From: Bradyrhizobium sp. 200
GTDB lineage: Bacteria > Pseudomonadota > Alphaproteobacteria > Rhizobiales > Xanthobacteraceae
Assembly: GCF_023100945.1 (NCBI RefSeq)
Contig: NZ_CP064689.1
Span: 5,686,001 to 5,750,000, forward strand
DNA: 64,000 nucleotides
Direction of reading: 5' to 3'
Both the position numbers and the translations under genes were made by a program. This document shows, piece by piece, positions 45,061 to 53,555 of the stretch (the stretch's first letter is position 1; the number at the start of each line of letters is the position of its first letter). The notes beneath the pieces are model-generated. The model did no database searches and was not told where the DNA came from. It saw nothing but the letters and a program-made list of their open reading frames with translations.

Positions 45061-45954
45061 TCACCCCTTCGCCGGCTCGCCGATCTTGTCCTGCGTCTTG
45101 GTCGCGAAATCGTTGGCGTCGTGGCGCTCGTGCAACTGGCTTGCCGGATCGCCCGAGATACGGTTGACCATGCGGCCGCGCTTCACTGCCGGGCGCTTTG
45201 CGATCGCGTCGGTCCAGCGCTGCACGTTCTTGTATTCATGCACCGACAGGAATTCGCCGGCGCCGTAGACCAGGCCCTTGGCCAGTGCGCCGTACCACGG
45301 CCAGGTGGCCATGTCGGCGATCGTGTATTCGCGGCCTGCGAGAAATTCGTTGTCGGCCAGACGGCGGTCGAGCACGTCGAGCTGGCGCTTCACCTCCATC
45401 GCGTAGCGGTCGATGGCGTATTCGATCTTGGTTGGAGCATAGGCGTAGAAATGGCCAAAGCCGCCGCCGAGAAACGGCGCGCTGCCCATCTGCCAGAACA
45501 GCCAAGACAGGCACTCCGCCCGCGCCTGCCCCTCGCGCGGCAGAAAGGCCCCGAACTTCTCGGCCAGATGCACCAGGATCGCGCCGGATTCGAACACCCG
45601 GATCGGTGTCGGCCCGCTGCGGTCCATCAGCGCCGGGATCTTCGAGTTCGGATTGACCGCGACAAAGCCGCTGCCGAACTGGTTGCCGTCGATCTTGATC
45701 AGCCAGGCGTCGTATTCGGCGCCGCTGTGGCCGGCCGCGAGCAGTTCTTCGAACATGACGGTGACCTTGACGCCGTTCGGCGTCGCCAGCGAATAGAGCT
45801 GGAACGGATGGCGGCCGACCGGCAGTTCGGCTTCATGCGTGGGACCGGCGATCGGGCGGTTGATGCTGGCGAACTGGCCGCCGCTTTCCTTGCTCCAGGT
45901 CCAGACCTTTGGCGGGACGTAAGCGGTGGGATCGGTGACAGGGGCGTCGGTCAT
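45061..45954 (-). CDS. YghU-type glutathione S-transferase / disulfide-bond oxidoreductase
   Basis: 297 residues from the ATG after CTGGAG. The long N-terminal extension (YVPPKVWTWSKESGGQFASINRPIAG) before the thioredoxin-like domain (about 50-135) and the helical domain (about 150-265) are distinctive of the YghU/Nu-class proteins, which reduce organic hydroperoxides or act as thiol-disulfide reductases with glutathione. Divergent from a PLP enzyme. Confidence 0.88.
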   Translation of the reverse strand: MTDAPVTDPTAYVPPKVWTWSKESGGQFASINRPIAGPTHEAELPVGRHPFQLYSLATPNGVKVTVMFEELLAAGHSGAEYDAWLIKIDGNQFGSGFVAVNPNSKIPALMDRSGPTPIRVFESGAILVHLAEKFGAFLPREGQARAECLSWLFWQMGSAPFLGGGFGHFYAYAPTKIEYAIDRYAMEVKRQLDVLDRRLADNEFLAGREYTIADMATWPWYGALAKGLVYGAGEFLSVHEYKNVQRWTDAIAKRPAVKRGRMVNRISGDPASQLHERHDANDFATKTQDKIGEPAKG

Positions 45955-46211
45955 TGGTTTGGCTCCAGGCTTCTTTCGGCCGTCTCGCGGTTGCGTGATC
46001 TGTCGCGCGGCGGCCGGCGCAATCCATGTAAGGTTTCGTATCAGCACTGCAACAGAACAGAAAGCGCGCAAAAGTCGGGGGAGGAATGCGCCATGCTGCG
46101 ACCCCTGCCCTGACCGCACGGCGTGGCAGGTGTACTCGGAGCAATGCTCCTGTGGCTGGCGTAGTCGAGATCGGCCATAATGGATGCGTCGCCAGCAAAG
46201 AGACCCTCCAA

Positions 46212-47363
46212 ATGCTCCCATCGCAGCGCGCCTTGTTCGAGATTCCGCGCCAGATCTGCTACCTCAATGCCGCCTCTTACAGCCCGCTGCCGCTTCGAAC
46301 CCTCGAGGCCGGCCGCGCCGCGGTTCTCCGCAAGGGCACGCCATGGATGCTCGATGCCTCCTTCGCCAACCAGCAGCATGAACGTGCGCGCCTTGCGGCC
46401 GCCAGGCTGATCAATGCCGAGGCCTCCGATATCGCGCTGATCCCCTCGATCAGTTACGGCGTTGCGACCGCGGCGAAGATACTGCCGATCACCCGCGGCA
46501 CGCGCGTGATCGTGCTGGAGAACGATCATTCCTCGCCGGTGCTCGAATGGCAAACGCGGGCCGAGGCGGAAGGGTTCGCCGTCGAGACGGTTCGGCAACC
46601 TGATGACGGTGACTGGACATCGGCGGTTCTCGAAAGCATCGAACGATCCGGCGCCCCGCCGGTCAGCCTGGCCTCCATCTCGTCGGTGCACTGGTCGGAT
46701 GGCGGACTGATCGATGTCGACAAGGTCGGCGCGGCGCTCCGGCAGCGGGGCGCTGCCTTCCTTGTCGACGCCACGCACAGCACTGGCGTAATGACGACCG
46801 ACGTGCAGCGTCTCGACCCGGATTTTGTGATCTTCCCGACCTACAAATGGCTGCTGGGGCCTTACGGCCGCGCCTTTCTCTATGTCGCCAAACGACACCA
46901 GAACGGCATCCCGCTGGAACAGACTTCCGCCGGCCGCCGCAATGTGCGCGCCGAGAACGCGGTCTATTTCACCGATCTCAATTACGTCGGCGATGCGCGG
47001 CGCTACGACATGGGCGAGCGCGATCATTTCATCTCGATGGAGATGGCCTCAATCGGCATGGAGATGATGGTCGAATGGGGAGCACCGGCCATTGTGCAAC
47101 GTCTCACGATGCTGACGGAGCGGATCGCGCAAGCCGTGCGCGACATCGGCGTCCACCTCCCCGAGCCTCATCTGCGGGCGCCGCATATACTGAGCCTCGC
47201 CTTCAAGGGCGGAATGCCGGCGGGCCTTGTCGAAGGACTGGCAAGCGAGGGCGTCTACGTCGCACAGCGCCTGGGGCGCATGCGCATCTCGCCCCACGTC
47301 TATAATGACGAAGCCGATGCCGACCGGTTTGTTGAGGTGTTGACGCGGCGACTGCGGAGATAA
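46212..47363 (+). CDS. Class V-fold PLP-dependent enzyme (aminotransferase/cysteine desulfurase-like)
   Basis: 383 residues starting at MLPSQRALFE; 42 further codons upstream are open but poorly conserved in character. PLP features: D186 in FLVDATHSTG and Schiff-base K212 in FPTYKWLLGPYG. This branch (isopenicillin epimerase/kynureninase-like) includes racemases, lyases and aminotransferases, so the reaction is open. No active-site Cys loop of cysteine desulfurase is evident. Divergent from the GST, convergent with the BVMO. Confidence 0.82.
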   Translation: MLPSQRALFEIPRQICYLNAASYSPLPLRTLEAGRAAVLRKGTPWMLDASFANQQHERARLAAARLINAEASDIALIPSISYGVATAAKILPITRGTRVIVLENDHSSPVLEWQTRAEAEGFAVETVRQPDDGDWTSAVLESIERSGAPPVSLASISSVHWSDGGLIDVDKVGAALRQRGAAFLVDATHSTGVMTTDVQRLDPDFVIFPTYKWLLGPYGRAFLYVAKRHQNGIPLEQTSAGRRNVRAENAVYFTDLNYVGDARRYDMGERDHFISMEMASIGMEMMVEWGAPAIVQRLTMLTERIAQAVRDIGVHLPEPHLRAPHILSLAFKGGMPAGLVEGLASEGVYVAQRLGRMRISPHVYNDEADADRFVEVLTRRLRR

Positions 47364-47397
47364 TTCGCCAGCGCCACCATGCGCTGCATGCATTTCC

Positions 47398-47508
47398 CGT
47401 CATTGCGAGCGAAGCGAAGCAATCCATGCCTCAGCGCGGGGACAGATGGATTGCTTCGTCGCCGCGCTCCCTTGCGCAAACGCTTTGCGTTTGTCGCAGG
47501 CAATGACG
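47398..47508. repeat. Palindromic intergenic repeat, family B copy 5 with nested insert
   Basis: The left arm is standard (CGTCATTGCGAGCGAAGCG). The right arm reads GGATTGCTTCGTCGCCGCGCTCC, then about 28 extra bases including the palindrome GCAAACGCTTTGCGTTTG, then GCAATGACG. It is longer than the other copies by that insert. It sits in the convergent gap between the PLP enzyme and the BVMO. Confidence 0.88.
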
Positions 47509-47512
47509 GCGG

Positions 47513-49174
47513 CTAGGACGACGCCGCCACCCTGCGTGGCGCCTCCGCCCGCTCCATCACAAAGCCCTCATAGCCCTTCGCCGCCACGTCGTTGCAGATC
47601 TGCCGATAGGGTCCAACGCCGCCGATATAGGGCATGAAGATGCGCGGCTTGCCGGGGACGTTGGCGCCCATGTACCAGGAATTGGCCTGCGGATAGAGCG
47701 TAGTGTAGGCGACCTCGTTGACGTGAGCGACCCATTTGTCTTCGGCGTCGACAGCCGCTTCCATGGTGTCGAGGCCGCGGTCGCGCATATAGGCCATGCA
47801 GTCGGCGATCCAGTCGACATGCTGCTCGATCGAGACGATCATGTTCGACAGCACCGACGGGCTGCCGGGACCGGTGATGACGAAGAGATTGGGGAAGCCC
47901 GCGCTCATCAGGCCGAGATAGGTGCGCGGGCCCGCCGCCCATTTCTGGTTCAGCGTTTGGCCGTTGCGGCCCCGGATATCGATTTTCGCCACCGACCCCG
48001 TCATGGCGTCAAAACCGGTCGCCAGCACCAGCGCGTCGACCTCATAATCCTTGCCGGCCACGCGCACGGCGCTTTCAGTAATCTCCTCGATCGGATTCGA
48101 CTTGATATCAACCAGCGTCACGTTGGGACGGTTGAAGGTCGCGAAATAATCGGTGTCGATACAGATGCGTTTCGAGCCGATCGGATGATTGTTCGGCTGC
48201 AACAGTTTCGCGGTGCTTGGGTCTTTGACGATCTCGGCGATCTTGTCGCGAACGAAATTCGCGGCGGTGTCGTTGGCCGCCTGATCCAGCCCGAGATTGT
48301 TGTAGACGGACATGAAAGTGAGTCCGCCACGGCTCCAGCGCGCCTCGTATTTCGCGCGGCGCTCATTGTCGCCGTCGTCGAGCGCGCCGCGATCGGGCAT
48401 CTCGGTATAGATGCCGTTCCTCGCCACCTCGCGCGCAAAGCGCCTGATCTCGGGATAGTTGTCGCGAAACTTTTCCCGCTCAGCTTCCGTGAGCGACGCA
48501 TTGCGCGCAGGAATGGAGAAATTCGCGGTACGCTGAAATACCGTGAGTTGGCTCGCCTGTTCGGCAATGACCGGCACCGACTGGATGCCTGACGATCCGG
48601 TGCCAATGACGCCGACGCGCTGGCCGGTGAAATCGACCGCTTCATGCGGCCAGTGGCCGGTGTGATAGACCTTACCCTTGAACTTATCGAGCCCCTTGAT
48701 GTCGGGCATCCGCGCATTCGACAGGCAACCGGTAGCGAGCACGACAAATTTTGCGGTGACTGTCTTGCCGTCGGAAGTCGTGACGGACCACTGCGAAGTC
48801 GTCTCGTCGAACGCGGCGCTTTCGACGCGGGTGTCGAACTGGATGTCGGGACGCAGGTTGAAGCGGTCGGCGACGTGGTTGGCGTATTTCAAGATCTCCG
48901 GCTGCGGCGCGTAACGCTCGCTCCAGTCCCATTCCTGCTGCAGCTCCTCGGAGAACGAATAGGAATATTGCATGCTCTCGACGTCGCAGCGTGCACCGGG
49001 ATAACGGTTCCAGTACCAGGTGCCACCGACGCCCGAGCCCTGCTCGTAGACCCGCGCCGTCATCCCCTGCCCGCGCAAGCGGTGCAGCATGTACATGCCG
49101 GCAAAGCCTGCGCCGACCACGACGACGTCGTAAGCTTCGGGGGATTTGGCGGCAACGGAAGGCATTGCGGACAT
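47513..49174 (-). CDS. Baeyer-Villiger flavin monooxygenase
   Basis: 553 residues from MSAMPSV after GGGAG. FAD loop GAGFAG (21-26), the BVMO fingerprint FKGKVYHTGHWP (165-176), NADPH loop GTGSSG (191-196), and QRTANFSIPARN are all present, as in cyclohexanone monooxygenase. It inserts oxygen next to a ketone with NADPH and O2, giving an ester or lactone. A nearby alpha/beta hydrolase could open such products. The longer open frame to 49375 overlaps the divergent promoter and is not used. Confidence 0.93.
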   Translation of the reverse strand: MSAMPSVAAKSPEAYDVVVVGAGFAGMYMLHRLRGQGMTARVYEQGSGVGGTWYWNRYPGARCDVESMQYSYSFSEELQQEWDWSERYAPQPEILKYANHVADRFNLRPDIQFDTRVESAAFDETTSQWSVTTSDGKTVTAKFVVLATGCLSNARMPDIKGLDKFKGKVYHTGHWPHEAVDFTGQRVGVIGTGSSGIQSVPVIAEQASQLTVFQRTANFSIPARNASLTEAEREKFRDNYPEIRRFAREVARNGIYTEMPDRGALDDGDNERRAKYEARWSRGGLTFMSVYNNLGLDQAANDTAANFVRDKIAEIVKDPSTAKLLQPNNHPIGSKRICIDTDYFATFNRPNVTLVDIKSNPIEEITESAVRVAGKDYEVDALVLATGFDAMTGSVAKIDIRGRNGQTLNQKWAAGPRTYLGLMSAGFPNLFVITGPGSPSVLSNMIVSIEQHVDWIADCMAYMRDRGLDTMEAAVDAEDKWVAHVNEVAYTTLYPQANSWYMGANVPGKPRIFMPYIGGVGPYRQICNDVAAKGYEGFVMERAEAPRRVAASS

Positions 49175-49315
49175 GAATACTGGCTCCCTGAGATTCTCTT
49201 TGATTTGCCAAGCAGCATTCCTTCCGTAGCGCCAAAGCGCAAGACGCAAATCGGCGGGCTGGCCTTGCATATTTTGCGAGGTGGAATGTGCGCTTCTCGG
49301 GACGAGCCGTCCCGC

Positions 49316-49345
49316 TTGGCACGCATGCCCCCGATGGGCTAGCGT
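49316..49345 (+). promoter_or_regulatory. Candidate promoter of the nitronate monooxygenase-like gene
   Basis: TTGGCA (49316-49321), an 18-base spacer and TAGCGT (49340-49345), 68 bases before the ATG in the divergent gap with the BVMO. The -35 is good, the -10 moderate. Confidence 0.45.
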
Positions 49346-49413
49346 CGGTTCAACGCCGCCAATCAAAACCAACAATGAGCGGCTGGCCCGCGGCCGCTAC
49401 AGGGAGCACAACC

Positions 49414-50547
49414 ATGAAATCGCCGATCTGCGACATGCTGGGTATCGAGTTTCCGCTGCTCGCCTTCAGCCATTGCCGCGATGTCGTTGCTGCCGTCAGC
49501 CGTGCCGGCGGCTTTGGCGTGCTGGGCGCGACCGCGCACTCGCCGGAGACGATCGAGCAGGAACTGAAATGGATCGACGATCACACCGACGGCAAGCCCT
49601 ACGGGCTCGACGTGCTGATCCCCGAAAACATCTCGACCGCGGGCGAAAAAGACGTCACCTGGAAAAGCCTGGAGGCGCGGATCTCGCCGCAGCATCGCGA
49701 CTTCACCCGCAACCTGCTGAAGAAATACGGCGTCGAGCTGACGACCACCAACGTCGCCGACAACCAGCCGCAGCCGTTCGACGCGCAGCGCGCGCTCGAC
49801 GTGCTCGACGTCTCCTTCCGTCACCCGATCAAGCTGATTGCGAACGCGCTCGGCGTGCCGCCGAAAGCGATGATCGACATGGGCCGCAAGCATGGCGTGC
49901 CGGTCGCCGCGCTGGTCGGTTCGAAAGAACATGCGCTGCGGCAGGTCGCAGCCGGTGTCGATATCCTGGTGGCGCAAGGCACGGAAGCAGGCGGTCATTG
50001 CGGCGAGGTCTCGACCATGGTGCTGGTGCCGGAGGTGATCAAGGCGATCAAGCCGATCCGTGACGTGCCGGTGCTGGCTGCCGGCGGCATCATGACCGGG
50101 CGGCAGATGGCGGCATGCATGGCGATGGGCGCCGCAGGCGCCTGGACCGGCTCGGTGTGGCTGGCGACGGTGGAATCCGAGACCACCGAAATCTTTCGCG
50201 AGAAGATGATCGCGGCGTCCTCACGCGACGCCATCCGCTCCAAGGGCCGTACCGGCAAGCCGGCGCGGCAATTGCGCTCGGTGTGGACCGATGCGTGGGA
50301 CCGCGGTCCCGACAGTCCCGGCGCGCTGCCGATGCCGCTGCAAAGCATCATCAGCCGCGACGCCTTCAACTCGATCGACCGCGCCGCGGCGGCAGGGAAT
50401 GCGCAGGCGCGCGACCTCGTGACGTATTTTGTCGGCCAGGGCGTTGGCCTGATCGACAGCGTGAAATCAGCCGGCGCGGTGGTGCAGGAATTCAAGGAAG
50501 ATTTTGCCGATGCGGTGGAGCATATGAACATGCTGATGGAGGAGTGA
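49414..50547 (+). CDS. Nitronate monooxygenase / 2-nitropropane dioxygenase-like FMN protein
   Basis: 377 residues from the ATG after GGGAG. TIM-barrel NPD family: opening MLGIEFPLLAF, AGGFGVLGAT (31-40), FMN-phosphate and catalytic-His stretch AQGTEAGGHCG (187-197), and VPVLAAGGIMTGRQMAACMAMGAAG. Members oxidise nitronates or serve as enoyl reductase-like flavoproteins. Divergent from the BVMO and followed by a thiolase-like gene, so it may work in ketone/acyl-CoA catabolism. The in-frame start at 49288 lacks a ribosome site. Confidence 0.85.
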   Translation: MKSPICDMLGIEFPLLAFSHCRDVVAAVSRAGGFGVLGATAHSPETIEQELKWIDDHTDGKPYGLDVLIPENISTAGEKDVTWKSLEARISPQHRDFTRNLLKKYGVELTTTNVADNQPQPFDAQRALDVLDVSFRHPIKLIANALGVPPKAMIDMGRKHGVPVAALVGSKEHALRQVAAGVDILVAQGTEAGGHCGEVSTMVLVPEVIKAIKPIRDVPVLAAGGIMTGRQMAACMAMGAAGAWTGSVWLATVESETTEIFREKMIAASSRDAIRSKGRTGKPARQLRSVWTDAWDRGPDSPGALPMPLQSIISRDAFNSIDRAAAAGNAQARDLVTYFVGQGVGLIDSVKSAGAVVQEFKEDFADAVEHMNMLMEE

Positions 50548-50558
50548 CGGCCTCTCCA

Positions 50559-50641
50559 CGTCATTGCGAGCGAAGCGAAGCAATCCATCGCGCCAAGAAG
50601 AAAGTATGGATTGCTTCGTCGCTGCGCTCCTCGCAATGACG
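50559..50641. repeat. Palindromic intergenic repeat, family B copy 6
   Basis: CGTCATTGCGAGCGAAGCG ... CAATCCATCG and TATGGATTGCTTCG ... CTCCTCGCAATGACG. Nearly identical in both arms to the copy at 20833. It lies between the NPD-like and thiolase-like genes. Confidence 0.92.
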
Positions 50642-50687
50642 GAGCAACGAACTGCGAACTGATCTCTAGAAAGCGAAGCAAGAAGAA

Positions 50688-52202
50688 ATGACAAAAGCTC
50701 CTCTCCCCGAAGACCGCATTCCCGTCATCGTCGGCATCGGCGAGATCGTCGACCGGCCCAAGGACATCGCCGCCGGCCTCGAGCCTATGGCGTTGCTCGA
50801 ACAAGCCGTGCGGCGCGCGGAGGCGGACAGCGGGGCAAAACTGCTCGGCGAGCTCGGCTCGCTCGATGTTGTCAATTTCCTGAGCTGGCGCTACCGCGAT
50901 CCCGAGCAGCAGCTTGCGGCGCGGCTCGGCGCCAGCCCGGCGCATTGTTATTACGGCCCGGTCGGCGGCGAGAGCCCGATCCGCTACATCCACGAGGCGG
51001 CCAAGCGCATTGCGCGCGGCGAGTGCAGCGTGGCCGTAGTCTGCGGCGCGGAGGCGCAATCCACCGCAACCAAAGCCGAGCGCAGCGGCATCTCGCTGCC
51101 ATGGACACCGTTCGCCCATGATGTCGAGGAGCCGAAGCGCGGCGCCGCGTTTCAGAAACCGATGGCGGTGAAGCTCGGCGTGTTCCGCCCGATCACGGTG
51201 TACCCGCTCTATGAATCCGCCACGTCAGCGCATTGGGGACAGACGCCGCGCGAGGCGCTGGCGGAGTCCGGTGCGCTGTGGTCGACCTATGCACGCGTTG
51301 CTTCCGAAAATGAAAATTCGTGGCTGAAGAAGCGCTTCGCACCTGACGAAATCACCACGCCCACACCCGAGAACCGGCTGATCGCCTGGCCGTATACGAA
51401 GCTGATGGTCGCCAATCCGACCGTGAACATGGGCGGCGCGGTGCTGCTGACGTCGCTGGCGAAAGCCCGTGCGGCCGGCGTACCCGAGGATCGCCTGATT
51501 TATCCGATCGGCGGCGCTTCGGCGGAAGAGCCGCGCGACTATCTCGTTCGCGACCAGTTCTTCGAGAGCCACCCGCAGAACGCGGTGCTGAAGGCCGTGA
51601 TGGATCTCGTCGAGGGCGACGGCAAAAAATTCGATGCTATCGAGCTCTATAGCTGTTTCCCCTGCGTGCCCAAGATGGCGCGACGGACGCTTGGGCTTGG
51701 TCCCGACGTGCAGCCGACGGTGACCGGCGGGCTCACCTTCTTCGGCGCCCCGCTCAACACCTATATGACGCACGCCGCCGTCGCGATGGTGCGCAAGCTG
51801 CGTCAGGGCGGCAAGCTCGGCCTGCTCTACGGCCAGGGCGGCTTCGTCACCAAGCATCATGGGCTGGTGCTGTCGCGCGAGACGCCGCGCGAGACGCTCG
51901 CACAGGACACCAGCGTGCAGGCCGAAGCCGACCGCAACCGCCGCAAGGTGCCGGACTTCGTCACCGAGGCCTCAGGCAAGGGTAAGGTCGAGAGCTTTAC
52001 CGTGATCTACAAAGGCAAGGGCGAGATCGAGCATGGCGTGGTGATGCTGCGTACCGAGGGCGACGAACGGGCACTTGCCCGCATTCTCGCCACGGACTCG
52101 GCGACGCTTAAGCATTTGCTGAGCATGGACCGGACACCGGTGGGCTCGGTCGGCGATATCGTCCCGGCCGAGGATGGCGTGCTGGAGTGGCGGGTGGGGT
52201 AG
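50688..52202 (+). CDS. Thiolase-like protein lacking the nucleophilic Cys (TLP1-type)
   Basis: 504 residues: a thiolase fold (about 10-410) plus a C-terminal beta domain (about 425-504, beginning near SFTVIYKGKGEIEHG). Where SCP-x thiolases have GGCS, this protein reads GGES (G93-G94-E95-S96), and the usual C-terminal CxG motif is replaced by LLYGQGGFVTKHHG. The layout matches the mycobacterial thiolase-like TLP1 group, monomeric and without the conserved Cys, rather than a true acetyltransferase. The reaction is unknown; acyl-CoA binding is likely. Confidence 0.8.
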   Translation: MTKAPLPEDRIPVIVGIGEIVDRPKDIAAGLEPMALLEQAVRRAEADSGAKLLGELGSLDVVNFLSWRYRDPEQQLAARLGASPAHCYYGPVGGESPIRYIHEAAKRIARGECSVAVVCGAEAQSTATKAERSGISLPWTPFAHDVEEPKRGAAFQKPMAVKLGVFRPITVYPLYESATSAHWGQTPREALAESGALWSTYARVASENENSWLKKRFAPDEITTPTPENRLIAWPYTKLMVANPTVNMGGAVLLTSLAKARAAGVPEDRLIYPIGGASAEEPRDYLVRDQFFESHPQNAVLKAVMDLVEGDGKKFDAIELYSCFPCVPKMARRTLGLGPDVQPTVTGGLTFFGAPLNTYMTHAAVAMVRKLRQGGKLGLLYGQGGFVTKHHGLVLSRETPRETLAQDTSVQAEADRNRRKVPDFVTEASGKGKVESFTVIYKGKGEIEHGVVMLRTEGDERALARILATDSATLKHLLSMDRTPVGSVGDIVPAEDGVLEWRVG

Positions 52203-52212
52203 CGCTTTTCTT

Positions 52213-52344
52213 CTCCCTCGCCCCGCGCTTGCGGGGAGAGGGTCGGGGCGAGGGGCATCTCTCCGCGCATGCGATGTCGAGAGTCCGGTACCCCCTCACC
52301 CGGATTGCTTCGCAATCCGACCTCTCCCCGCAAGCGGGGCGAGG
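52213..52344. repeat. Palindromic intergenic repeat, family F copy 2
   Basis: CTCCCTCGCCCCGCGCTTGC ... AGGGTCGGGGCGAGGGG on the left, CCCCCTCACCCGGATTGC ... CGCAAGCGGGGCGAGG on the right. It fills the convergent gap between the thiolase-like gene and the RND adaptor. Confidence 0.88.
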
Positions 52345-52355
52345 TTGATAGCCCC

Positions 52356-53555
52356 CTACCCCTTCACGTCCTGCTTTTCCAACGCGGTCGTGGGCTTGCC
52401 TTTGGCATCGGCGCCGACGACACGGACCTGATCGCCATCGGCGATACCGTCCGGCGGTGCCGTGATGACGCGGTCGTCGGCTGCGAGGCCGGAGGCCAGC
52501 TCGATCTCCCTGCCGAGGTCGCGGGCGATCGTCACGGTCTTGAACAGCACCTTGTCGTCGGGACCGACGGTGGCGACCCGCAGGCCGTCCTTGTTGAAGA
52601 TCAGCGCGCTGGCGGGAATGTGCAGCGGCACGGCGTCGCGCTGCAGCGGCAGGCGGACGTTGGCGTAGCCGCCCGGCATCAATTCGCCGTTCGCATTGTC
52701 GAGCGCGAGCTGCATGCGCGTCGTCCCGGAAGATACGTCGACCGATTGCGAGGAGGCTTCCACCGTCGCCGCAAACGTCCGGTTCGGATATTCCGGCATC
52801 GTCAGCACCGCCTTGGCGCCGATCCTGATCGCGGGCACGTAGTTCTGCGGCACGTTGACATAGACGCGCAGCTTGGTGATGTCGGAGACGACGAACATTG
52901 CAGGGCCGGCGCCGCCGCCGGCATTGATCAGCGCGCCGACGTCGGTTTCGCGCGAGGTGACCACGCCGTCGAACGGCACCGTGATCTTCTTGTAGCCGGC
53001 GAGCGCTTCGAGCCGTTCGACATTGGCCTGGCCGGAATTGACGGCGGCCTTCTTGTTGGCGAGATCGGCGGTGCGTTCATCGATCTCCTGCATCGAGACG
53101 AAGTTCGAGGCGAGCAGCGTCTTGCGCCGGTTCAAGGTTGCTTCGGACAGCCGCGCGCTGGATTGCTGGCTGGCGAGATCAGCCCTCGCCTGCAGCAATT
53201 GCTGGTCGAGATCCGGCGCCTCGATCTCGGCGATCACCTGGCCAGCCTTGACCTTCGCGCCGATGTCGGCGCTCCAGCCCTTCAGGTAGCCGCTGACCCG
53301 CGCAAAGATCGGCGCGCGCGAATAGGCTTCCAGCCGACCCGGCAGATCGATGGTTGGACTGAGCGCCTTGCCGCTCGGAAGCGCGACCGCGACGGAGGGA
53401 ACCGCCTGCGCATCGGTCCATTCCTTGAGCTTCGCGCTGGAATCCTCACGCGCACGAATGCCGGTGGCGACGATCAGTCCCGCCCCGATCAACGCTGCAA
53501 GCCCGAAAAGGCCCAGCTTGCGGTGCGAGACCGGCGGGCGCGGTTCAGTGGGCAT
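52356..53555 (-). CDS. RND efflux periplasmic adaptor subunit
   Basis: 399 residues from MPTEPRPPVS, with one N-terminal membrane anchor (about 14-33, LGLFGLAALIGAGLIVATGI) and no lipobox. Lipoyl/barrel halves: FARVSGYLKGWSADIGAKVKAGQVIAEIEAPDLDQQL and VPFDGVVTSRETDVGALI, with a helical hairpin between (about 120-190). The start overlaps the end of the permease gene by 11 bases, so the adaptor is the second gene, opposite to the common acrAB order. No outer-membrane channel gene is in the operon. Confidence 0.93.
   Translation of the reverse strand: MPTEPRPPVSHRKLGLFGLAALIGAGLIVATGIRAREDSSAKLKEWTDAQAVPSVAVALPSGKALSPTIDLPGRLEAYSRAPIFARVSGYLKGWSADIGAKVKAGQVIAEIEAPDLDQQLLQARADLASQQSSARLSEATLNRRKTLLASNFVSMQEIDERTADLANKKAAVNSGQANVERLEALAGYKKITVPFDGVVTSRETDVGALINAGGGAGPAMFVVSDITKLRVYVNVPQNYVPAIRIGAKAVLTMPEYPNRTFAATVEASSQSVDVSSGTTRMQLALDNANGELMPGGYANVRLPLQRDAVPLHIPASALIFNKDGLRVATVGPDDKVLFKTVTIARDLGREIELASGLAADDRVITAPPDGIADGDQVRVVGADAKGKPTTALEKQDVKG

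Noticed and set aside
47513..49375. Longer BVMO start at 49375 giving 620 residues
   Set aside because: The extra 67 residues have no family character and would cross the divergent promoter of the nitronate monooxygenase-like gene. The ATG at 49174 has GGGAG upstream.
671..52344. CRISPR array from recurring repeats
   Set aside because: The repeats are single copies dispersed in different gaps, each a long palindrome without regular spacers, and no cas gene is present.
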